NCBI GenBank assembly: GCA_017503015.1
Contig: JAFVTX010000011.1
Span: 1 to 41,822, forward strand
Reading direction: 5' to 3'
Length of the DNA: 41,822 nt
Source: Fibrobacter sp.
Lineage (GTDB): Bacteria > Fibrobacterota > Fibrobacteria > Fibrobacterales > Fibrobacteraceae
Positions 15,681-23,400 of the stretch are shown here, piece by piece (position 1 is the stretch's first letter; each line of letters opens with the position of its first letter). The notes under the pieces are model-generated. The model saw only the letters and a list, made by a program, of their open reading frames with translations, was not told the DNA's origin and did not search any database. The translations under genes were made by a program, and so were the position numbers.

Positions 15681-16762
15681 CCATTCCCCAAAAACACATC
15701 CATAATCTGGGTCGCCAGGTCCTTGATCTGGCCTTCTTCGGAAATGGTCACCATCTCTCCCAGCAAGAAGGAATTGTCTTCGGGAATCTTGATGGTCACT
15801 TCGCGGCCATACACCGGCATGTCGGGCATTTTCCACATGCGGTCCGGGAACACCACGATACGGCTAGAAAGGCCGACCACTTCGCCCTTGATGGGCTTGC
15901 CCTTGCCGCCCAGAGTGCGGATCTCTACATCTTTGCCCAGGTTCATGCGCTGGTAGACCTGCTCGTTGATATAGCCGCGGATTAAAGATGGGGACTTGTG
16001 GGTCAAGGTCACGATAGGCGTAAAGCTGGAAACTTTTTCCCCTTCACGCACATTCACGCTGCCCACCACCCAGCTTTCCTTGGCAATCTGCACCAGGTCC
16101 GCCTGTTCCTTTTTGAGCTGTTCCAGTTCTTTTTGCAAGGTGGCCGCCTCGGTAACACCACTTTTCCTTTGAAGACTACGGCTCCCCTGCAAGAGGGCTA
16201 TCTGCTCGTTGGCATTTTTCTCGGCCAGGGCCAGTTCGTCTTTCAGGTTCTTGATCTGCATAGCCATGCCGTCGTTGCCACCAGCCTTGGCGTTGTTTCC
16301 ACTCAGGCTTTTCAGTTTAGAAGAAATTTCCTTGTTCTTCTGGTATTCCGTTTCCAGCCTGTTGATTTCAAACCGGAGAGCCGCACTGCGGGTAGCAAGG
16401 TCCGCCTTTACGGAAGCCACACGCTGGTCGATATCCGCCTTGTTCAGGCTGCTACGGCCCTCGATGGCGTCCAGTTCCCGGGTCACTTCGTTAATGCGAA
16501 GGGTCAAGTCGGGGCGGTTCAGTTCCACGATGGTGTCACCCGCCTTGATTTCTTGACCGGGCATCACATGGACCTTCACGATTTCGGTAGCGCTAGGCAC
16601 GCTGATGATGGTTTCAGAAGCTTCGGCAATGCCCTGGAACAGGGCGACGTTCCCCTGGTAAAAATACCCCAGACCCACCACGGCCACTACGGCCAGAATC
16701 CAGGCGATAGAAAGCTTGCGCTTGTAGATAGAAGAAATGAGGAATGTGTTTTTCAGAGCCAT
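15671..16762 (-). CDS. HlyD-like periplasmic adaptor of the VTC operon
   Basis: 363 residues: an inner-membrane anchor (about 18-36), lipoyl-like half (SVPSATEIVKVHVMPGQEIKAGDTIVEL, about 54-81), two coiled-coil stretches (about 85-160 and 165-230) separated by a Gly/Asn-rich turn (SGNNAKAGGNDG), the second lipoyl half (SWVVGSVNVREGEKVSSFTPIVTL) and a beta-barrel region (RGYINEQVYQRMNLGKDVEIRTLG). This is the membrane fusion protein layout. A GGGGAGGA site precedes the ATG, 13 nt after the DUF4956 stop. No transporter ATPase or permease is encoded with it; the DUF4956 protein is the only integral inner-membrane protein in the operon. Confidence 0.85.
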   Translation of the reverse strand: MALKNTFLISSIYKRKLSIAWILAVVAVVGLGYFYQGNVALFQGIAEASETIISVPSATEIVKVHVMPGQEIKAGDTIVELNRPDLTLRINEVTRELDAIEGRSSLNKADIDQRVASVKADLATRSAALRFEINRLETEYQKNKEISSKLKSLSGNNAKAGGNDGMAMQIKNLKDELALAEKNANEQIALLQGSRSLQRKSGVTEAATLQKELEQLKKEQADLVQIAKESWVVGSVNVREGEKVSSFTPIVTLTHKSPSLIRGYINEQVYQRMNLGKDVEIRTLGGKGKPIKGEVVGLSSRIVVFPDRMWKMPDMPVYGREVTIKIPEDNSFLLGEMVTISEEGQIKDLATQIMDVFLGNGDE

Positions 16763-16775
16763 TTTCGTTCCTCCC

Positions 16776-17459
16776 CTACATGTCCGTGGTGGCGTCCTGC
16801 ATCATGAACTGGATGTCAGAAAGCCCCTCCACCTTGGAGAGTTCCGCAAGGACTTCGGCCGCAGGCTTAGACGCCTTCAGTTTTATCTGGTAGGCCACGT
16901 CTATGCGCTCGCCTCCGTTCACCTCCCGCATGGTTATCAAGATAAACGTCTTCAGGTTTTTCCGCAAAATCTTTTCTGTTTCCAGGCGGGGTTCCGATGT
17001 ATTGGGCATGGCGAAGCGGAGCATACCGTCAAAGAAATGCTTGGTGCCAAGACCCGTGCGAGAAAGCAAGAAGGCAACGACACAGAAGGCCAAAGTTCCG
17101 CCCACGGCAGCGCCCCAGGCATACACGCCGCAACCGATGCCAGCGCCCAAGGCCGCAAAGATGAACATGATGTCGCGGGGGTCCTTGAAACTGGTGCGGA
17201 AGCGGACAATGGATAGCGCACCCAGCATACCGAGACCGCGGCCCACGTTGTCGCCGATGGCCTGCATCACCGTGGCGGCCACCACCGAACTGAGCACCAG
17301 GGCCTGCACGTAGTTCCTGGAGTAGGAAAGTCCCAGGAAGGTCCGTTCGTAGGTCCAGCCGATAATGGACGAAAGCACAAAGGCCAACAAAAGCGTATAG
17401 GCCAGGGTAATGATAGTGGCGTTAGCCGTACTGGATTGAACAGCCAATAAGTCGAGCAT
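16776..17459 (-). CDS. DUF4956 membrane protein, first gene of the VTC operon
   Basis: A 227-residue inner-membrane protein with four predicted helices (about 15-34, 52-68, 96-114, 118-135) and the family signature GRGLGMLGALSIVRFRT (73-89) followed by KDPRD (92-96), then a cytosolic C-terminal domain with a FILITMREVN strand. DUF4956 proteins are distantly MgtC-like and are repeatedly encoded beside VTC-domain genes, which fits here. Its start is supported by GGAG about 6 nt upstream. A TATCTT -10 lies 26 nt upstream, so this gene starts the operon. It could anchor the VTC enzyme or form its translocation channel; both are inference. Confidence 0.88.
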   Translation of the reverse strand: MLDLLAVQSSTANATIITLAYTLLLAFVLSSIIGWTYERTFLGLSYSRNYVQALVLSSVVAATVMQAIGDNVGRGLGMLGALSIVRFRTSFKDPRDIMFIFAALGAGIGCGVYAWGAAVGGTLAFCVVAFLLSRTGLGTKHFFDGMLRFAMPNTSEPRLETEKILRKNLKTFILITMREVNGGERIDVAYQIKLKASKPAAEVLAELSKVEGLSDIQFMMQDATTDM

Positions 17460-17485
17460 AGAAACTCCGTTGTTTATACCATTAA

Positions 17486-17491
17486 AAGATA
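17486..17491 (-). promoter_or_regulatory. -10 box of the DUF4956-HlyD-TolC-VTC operon
   Basis: Minus-strand TATCTT, preceded by a run of A/T. The leader is about 20 nt and includes the GGAG site. Most of 17492-17700 shows nothing else I can name; it is AT-rich at 17540-17565 and otherwise unremarkable. Confidence 0.4.
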
Positions 17492-17705
17492 CTTTTTTAG
17501 GGGAATTTTATCCCAGCACGTTAACTACTTAAACGATATTATTCAACGCCCTTAATTTTTTTTTACAAAGAATGGGAAGAAACACCCCTATTTTTCCATT
17601 CCCAGCAGGCATCCCGCCGTTTCACCAATTCGTTCTCGCCCTAGCGCCGTTCTCACGAAATCTGCCGCAATTCATTGCCATTGGCAAAATTTTGTATAAC
17701 AGTAC

Positions 17706-17733
17706 TTGACCAGGGAAAATTAAAATGTATATT
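17706..17733 (+). promoter_or_regulatory. Promoter of the duplicated-domain lipoprotein gene
   Basis: TTGACC (17706-17711), 16-nt spacer, TATATT (17728-17733). Transcription from about 17740 leaves a leader of about 29 nt with AAAGGA (17757-17762) ahead of the ATG at 17769. This rules out the GTG at 17739 as the translation start. Confidence 0.6.
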
Positions 17734-17768
17734 ACTTTGTGAAAAAAACAAAAGCCAAAGGAAAACTT

Positions 17769-18539
17769 ATGAAAAAACTTCTCACCCACTCTCTCGTCAC
17801 TTGCGGAATACTTCTGTTTGCCGCCTGCTCTGACAACTCTTCCAGTGCCGAGGGAGGCTGCCCTCTCGCCAGCCAACTTCCACCTTCGAAAATAAAGTGG
17901 GAAGAAATGACTGAATATGACACGGGTACCCAATTCTGTACCGCAGATATCTGGGGCGAAATGTCAATGAACGCAGAAGAACTGAATAACTACAACGCCC
18001 AGGTCATCGCGAATGGTTTCGACATGAGTCAAATGGATTGGGGCGATGGCTACAAATACGAATTTACCAAAAGGGAAGGCGATGCCACCACCACCTTTAC
18101 CTTCGCCTACAGCACCAACACAGGTGTAATGAGCGAGATTTCCATTACAAAAAGCGTCAAGCAATATGTGAACGGCGGCATGGACCGTATCATAGAGGGA
18201 CTCACCCCGCTTCTTCCGACCATTGCAAGTACGCCGACAATCTTGAAATGGCAGACGACTAGCGAGACGGCGACAGCAAGCGGCTCTACCTACAAGGGCA
18301 AGACAAGTGCCGAACTGGATGCCTTTGTCGGCCAGTTGGTTTCTGCAGGGTGGCAGAACGTGATGATCGAGTTTATTGTCAATACCTGGACAATTACGGC
18401 AACCAACTCCATAGACGGCGCAAATTACATGCTTTCCGTCAATGTGACGATTATGAGCAACTATTCCGGCTCTACCTGGGAAACGGCCGAATCCAGTTAT
18501 TCAGACAATCAGCTTTCGCTGATTATCACAAAAATATAG
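17769..18539 (+). CDS. Lipoprotein with an internally duplicated domain
   Basis: About 256 residues. Signal and lipobox (ILLFAAC) are followed by SDNSSSAEGG. Two halves look like copies of one fold: a helix ending NNYNAQVIANGF or DAFVGQLVSAGW, followed by strands YKYEFTKREG..TFTFAYSTN..MSEISITK in the first and WTITATNSID..YMLSVNVTI..QLSLIITK in the second. Each half is about 95-100 residues. It stands alone, with its own promoter and a hairpin terminator. ATG 17769 is chosen for its AAAGGA site. It should be lipid-anchored in the envelope; function unknown. Confidence 0.8.
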   Translation: MKKLLTHSLVTCGILLFAACSDNSSSAEGGCPLASQLPPSKIKWEEMTEYDTGTQFCTADIWGEMSMNAEELNNYNAQVIANGFDMSQMDWGDGYKYEFTKREGDATTTFTFAYSTNTGVMSEISITKSVKQYVNGGMDRIIEGLTPLLPTIASTPTILKWQTTSETATASGSTYKGKTSAELDAFVGQLVSAGWQNVMIEFIVNTWTITATNSIDGANYMLSVNVTIMSNYSGSTWETAESSYSDNQLSLIITKI

Positions 18540-18586
18540 GCGGACAAGTCTGTCGCAACGCTGACAACATATCCCGAGTAATTACC

Positions 18587-18613
18587 ATGACGGATTCGTT
18601 CCGTCATTTTTTT
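18587..18613 (+). terminator. Intrinsic terminator
   Basis: ATGACGGA/TCCGTCAT, 8 bp, 5-nt loop, T7. It ends the lipoprotein transcript. Confidence 0.85.
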
Positions 18614-18619
18614 ATTAAC

Positions 18620-18646
18620 AAAAAAGTCCGGGAGCCAAGCCCGGAC
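18620..18646 (-). terminator. Intrinsic terminator of the DASS transporter gene
   Basis: On the minus strand GTCCGGG/CCCGGAC, 7 bp, followed by T6. It lies almost back to back with the plus-strand terminator at 18587-18613. Confidence 0.85.
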
Positions 18647-18673
18647 GAAACATTCTCTTTTGCAAACTGGAAG

Positions 18674-20335
18674 TTACTTCGCGGCGGCGGAGTCTGTCAC
18701 TTCAACCTTGGCAGCGGTATCGGCACTCACAGCGACCGTAGAGTCGGCAGCACTGTCAGCAGGCACGGCCACGGTACTATCAACAGCAGGTGCTGCCGCT
18801 TCGGCAGGCTCAGCGACCTTCTCAACAGCGGCAGGGGCAGCAGGAACAGCCTCGGCGGCCTTGGGAGCAGGAGTCCCGAAGAAGGAAATCTTCGCAAGGA
18901 AAATCATCATAATCCAGGAGACCACCAGGCCGAGGATACCCATGACAACGCCGGTAATGGCCATGCCGCGGGTATCGGTGTAGCCAGTGGCGTGGGCAAG
19001 TGCGTTAGGCGGCGTAGAGATAGGCAGGCTCATGCCGAGAGAGCTTGCAAAGGCCACAGACACGAGAAGAGCGGTTACGCCACCCAGGCCGACCAGGTTG
19101 TCCTGGCAGGCAATACCCACGGCGCAAAGAATAGGAACAAGCAGGGTGGCCGTAGAAGTATGGCTCATGAAGTTGGCCATGAAGAGGCAGATGATGCCGC
19201 AGCCAATCATCAGGGCCAGCGGAGACCAGCTTGCAAACGGGATGGTCTTGATAAGGTGGGCGGCAAGACCCGTAGCGTTGAGGCCAACACCCAGGGCAAA
19301 ACCACCGGCCACGAGCCAAAGCACATCCCAGCTCATGGCATTCAGGTCTTTCTTGGTAATCACGCCGGTCAGGGCGAACACGGCCATAGGAATCATGGCA
19401 ATGGCGTTGTCGTTGATACCGTGGACATTCTTACCGGTCACCCACAAAATCACGCAAAGGACAAAGGTAATATAGACGATAATCGCCTTGGGGCTGGTGT
19501 CAAACTTGCCGGCCCCTTCGATGTTCAGGACCATCTCCTTCATCTTGATGGGGTAAATCTTGAGGAGGAGAATCCAGGCCACCACCATGAGGATAATCAC
19601 GTAGGGGATACCGAAGGCCATCCACTGGCCAAATGTCACGGGGTTTGCCACCAGGTCGCCACGGGCCACGGCGTCGTTCAGGGCACCGAGGGCGATAGCG
19701 TTAGGAGGCGTTCCGATAGGAGTACCCATGCCGCCGATGTTGGCGCCAAGGGGAATAGCGAGGGCAAAGGCTGCCTTACCGCGGTCATCGGGTTCAAAGA
19801 GCTTGAGCACCGGGGCGAGAATGGCAAGCATCATGGCGGCGGTGGCGGTATTGCTCATGAACATGGAGAACACGGCGGTAATGAGCATAAGGCCCAGAAG
19901 CACGAACTTCGGGTTCTTGCCGAAGGGCTTCAGGAGAACACGGGCCAGGTTCAAGTCCATCTTGTACTTGGTGGCTGCAGCAGCGAGGAAAAAGCCGCCC
20001 AAGAAAAGCATGATGATGGGGTTTGCGAAGGTGGCCATGATGGACTTGTGGCTGATCATGGTCACGCCGTCCACCCGGAAAGGCGTCAGGGAAGAGTCGG
20101 ACATGGTCACGATCATGAGCACGATGACCAGCACCGACGTGGACCAAATGGGGAACGGTTGAAGAATCCAGAAAAGGGCGGCCATGACGAAAACGCCGAT
20201 GACGCGGATTTCGAGGGGATTCAAGATTCCCATGGGGCTTGCGGCATCGAACCCGAGGGATTCGTAGGGCAAGAAGAGGGCGACAATCGCAAGGATCGAC
20301 GCAATGATGAACTTGATGAATTTAGCCTTTGTCAT
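18674..20335 (-). CDS. DASS (SLC13) family sodium:carboxylate symporter with Ala-rich tail
   Basis: About 553 residues with 11-13 predicted helices. Both inverted-repeat signatures of the divalent anion:Na+ symporters are present: SNTATAAM (161-168) with TPIGTPPNA (205-213), and SHTSTATLLVP with ISTPPNALA in the second half. It should import dicarboxylates such as succinate, fumarate or malate, or export succinate; direction cannot be read from sequence. After the last helix there is an unusual tail of about 60 residues made of Ala, Pro, Val, Glu, Asp and Ser. The ATG at 20335 starts directly before the first helix; an upstream TTG at 20374 is less likely. A terminator follows. Confidence 0.9.
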   Translation of the reverse strand: MTKAKFIKFIIASILAIVALFLPYESLGFDAASPMGILNPLEIRVIGVFVMAALFWILQPFPIWSTSVLVIVLMIVTMSDSSLTPFRVDGVTMISHKSIMATFANPIIMLFLGGFFLAAAATKYKMDLNLARVLLKPFGKNPKFVLLGLMLITAVFSMFMSNTATAAMMLAILAPVLKLFEPDDRGKAAFALAIPLGANIGGMGTPIGTPPNAIALGALNDAVARGDLVANPVTFGQWMAFGIPYVIILMVVAWILLLKIYPIKMKEMVLNIEGAGKFDTSPKAIIVYITFVLCVILWVTGKNVHGINDNAIAMIPMAVFALTGVITKKDLNAMSWDVLWLVAGGFALGVGLNATGLAAHLIKTIPFASWSPLALMIGCGIICLFMANFMSHTSTATLLVPILCAVGIACQDNLVGLGGVTALLVSVAFASSLGMSLPISTPPNALAHATGYTDTRGMAITGVVMGILGLVVSWIMMIFLAKISFFGTPAPKAAEAVPAAPAAVEKVAEPAEAAAPAVDSTVAVPADSAADSTVAVSADTAAKVEVTDSAAAK

Positions 20336-20376
20336 AGTGGGCCCAAATGTAGAAATTATGGCCCCCGGTGGCAATG

Positions 20377-20405
20377 AAAAAAAGCCCCCGATTTAGGCGG
20401 GGGCT
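20377..20405 (-). terminator. Intrinsic terminator of the large surface-protein gene
   Basis: Minus-strand AGCCCCCG/CGGGGGCT, 8 bp, 7-nt loop, followed by T7, about 28 nt after the stop of the 1923-residue gene. Confidence 0.9.
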
Positions 20406-20432
20406 ACTTTGTAAGTCAAATGTAAGAGAGCG

Positions 20433-23400
20433 TCACTTGATGGCGACAGAACCGGCGGCCTGCTTAGAGCCTACGCGGACACGGACCATGTAGAGTCCGG
20501 ACTTGGGGGTCTGCAGGGTCAGGGCGTTGGAGCCGGACACGGCCGTTCCCGAAACAGAGGACAGGACCTTGCCCTTCATATCGAGAATTTCCACGTAGGC
20601 CTTGGCACCGGCCAGGCTTTCGGAGACCTGGAAACCCACCTGCAGGGAGTTACCCGCCTGGAAGGCACGGAGCCCGTTCAGCTTCTGGGCCACCACGGTA
20701 CGGGCGGAGGGCGCCACACGGACGGTCGCCGTCTTGGCCATGCTCCCGATGGAAACCTTCAGGGTGTCGTTCTCGGCCATCTGGGTAGTGGTTCCGTCAA
20801 CCGTCACGAACACCTTGAGGCCCGATGCCCTGAGAGCGTCAACACCTTCGAAGTGCAGGTAGCCCGTGCGGTCGCCAGAGGCTTCCAGAGAGACTGTCCA
20901 TTCGTAGCTGTCGCCGGCGGCCTTCTTGAAGGACTTGGCCAGGGACTTGTTGCCGTCCTTGATGGATAGGTTCACATGGTCACCCATGCCGGAAGGCGGC
21001 TCTTCGGAGGCCCATCCGGACTCGGAGACGCCCATGAAGTTCCAGCTGTCCCGCTTGCCATTGGCGTCGCGAAGCACGGCACGAATCGCCCAGCCCTTGC
21101 CGCCGGAGGCGAGCTCGACGGTCTTCTTCAGGGGCTCGACCACATTCTCCTCGCCCTCTGCGTCTACGGTCGCTACAAAGGCAGGCTTAGAGGGCAGCTT
21201 CCACTGGCTCGGGCCTGTGACCTTCGCCCATACGGCCTCATACGGACCAATCACATCCACTTCCTGGTAGGCACCCAGGCTGTCGTTCCAGCTGTAGAAT
21301 TCAATACTGGACTTTTCGGTAGCGGATTTCTTCTCGTTCGAATTTTCGCCGTAAAGGTCCACATACCAGCCGTAGGGGTTTGCCACCATATTCCAGCCGG
21401 TATAGACGCTATCCAACTTCCAGACCACGGGGTCCTTAGGAGCAGCCATGTCCTTTTTCATGACCAGCGGGCGACCTTCCAGGGAACTGTACCAGTAACC
21501 CGTCAAGTTGTCCACCTTGTCGTCCCGGTTCAGCCTCTGGTATTGCCAGAAGGCGCCCGTGTTCCGAGTGTCGTCCCACCAGTAGAAGCGAATATCGTCA
21601 TCCCAGGTCACGGAATCCATAACCACGTTGGACAGCGACAGCATGCGCCAACCGCCTTCGGCAGCAGAAGCAATTTCGGCCTTCACCTCGAAATCCTGTT
21701 CGAACACATCGGAGGACTTGCGGTTTGCAACCGTGGCCGTCAGCAGGTACGTGCCTGCACGCAGGGGGTAGTAATCCCAGGAGCCTTCGTAAGGCGTCTT
21801 CGAAATTTGAATCACGGAATCCGCAACCGCCTTCCCGTCGTCGTCTTCCAGCACAATCTTTACAGAAGCGCCGCTCGCGCCAAACTCGTTGGTAGCAAAT
21901 TCAAAGCGGATAGCGCTACCGGACTGCAACAGTTTCGATGTGACGAACTTGGCGGGTGTGGGATTTTCCGGCATAAAGTAGGCGGCAAAAGTAGCCTTGG
22001 TGATGCTACCCGCAAGGGTATCCCCTTCGTGATACACATACTTCTTGCCATCCAAGGTCATGACCAGGGAATCCAGTATGTAATCCTTTGCAGGCAAGCC
22101 CTGGACCACAAAGCTCGAACCCTTCACATAGTAAGGCAAGAGCATGGTGCCGTCCTTGGCGAACTTGTGCAGTTGGGTGCCGACGACCTTTCCGGTGGAA
22201 TCCTTACGGATTTCCTTGAACGCCACAGAGCCGTTCTCAGATTCCGTCAACTTCGTCTGCTTGTAGCTAAGCTCATCTACGCAAATCTTGGCATCGACCC
22301 ACTTGGCGTACAGGGGGTATTTCTCCTGACGGTTGCCAACTTGCAAATCCAGCTCCTTTGACAACACAAAATTGAATACATCGAAAGCCACTGCCCAATT
22401 GTCAGGCATTTCATATTCGCAATTAGGTTCGCCATTACAATCAGGGTTCCTATTGACATCGGGCCCTTCCATGACGGGTTCATCTTGAATTTCAATATTG
22501 GAGTGCACCGTCCAGCCCTCTACGCATTGGTCTGCCGTATAGACCCAGAAAGGCAAATCGATGGCGTCATCTTCGGCATTAAGCTTGTATGTTCCCACGG
22601 AATCAGAATTCTCGCCGTAAAGAACATCGGTCTTGCCGGTTTCAAAAACAATATTGAACTTCTTGTAGGTGTAGTTGGCGGAGAATTCCATATTCGAAGA
22701 CATAAGCTCCCACGGATCGATTGTCAACAGGTCGCCTTCCTTGAGTTTTTTTGTCTCCGGGGTCCCTCCATCAAAGGAAGCCTTGGTGAAAGTAATGTCT
22801 CCATCCAATTCATAGCCAGCATATCCATCGGCAAAAACCTCGAAGACAAATTTGTTGGTATCGGCGTAAGGCACCAGGATTCCCGTCACGCCCACATCTT
22901 GCTGTACAGACTTATGCCTCAGGGTATCGCCCATCCACACCTGTTGCAAGACGATGTTCCCTAGTTCGGAATTGTCCTTGACGACATAGTTGTTCCAGAC
23001 CAATTCCTGTTCTTCGCGAATACGATAGCCTGCATAATCTGAACAAGAAGCCACATCGTATTCCCATTGCGCATACAATTTCATTGACTTGGAGCCGTCT
23101 TTATTGGTCGTGTAGGGAATGCGCTGCTCTTCTTCGTTACTAAGCAATTCTTCAATCATGCCGAAACTGGACACGTAGATTCCGTCATCGTAATCTGGGT
23201 ACTGATCCGGAGAAAACTCTCCCACAAAACAAGCGTCCGTCCGGAAAGCATACCATTGACCGGATGGGACAAATTGGTCATACTGATTTTCACTGGTATA
23301 GGTAGCACCAAGTTCGGTTTTACCGTTCCAGGTAGTCGCTATAAAGAGCGGATTATAGTCAGTATTGGTTTCATAATTGACATCAAAGGTTACGTGATAC

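Noticed and set aside
14257-15705. 482-residue plus-strand frame
   Set aside because: Antisense to the TolC-like gene of the VTC operon, which has a signal peptide and coupled neighbours.
17739-17768. GTG start for the duplicated-domain lipoprotein
   Set aside because: Only 5 nt after the -10 box and with no ribosome site; ATG 17769 has AAAGGA and a typical signal peptide.
18350-20377. 675-residue plus-strand frame
   Set aside because: Antisense to the DASS transporter; rich in His, Gly and Asn with no fold, a shadow of its Ala/Val/Met-rich membrane codons.
20976-22361. 461-residue plus-strand frame
   Set aside because: Antisense to the giant surface-protein gene; no motif or ribosome site.
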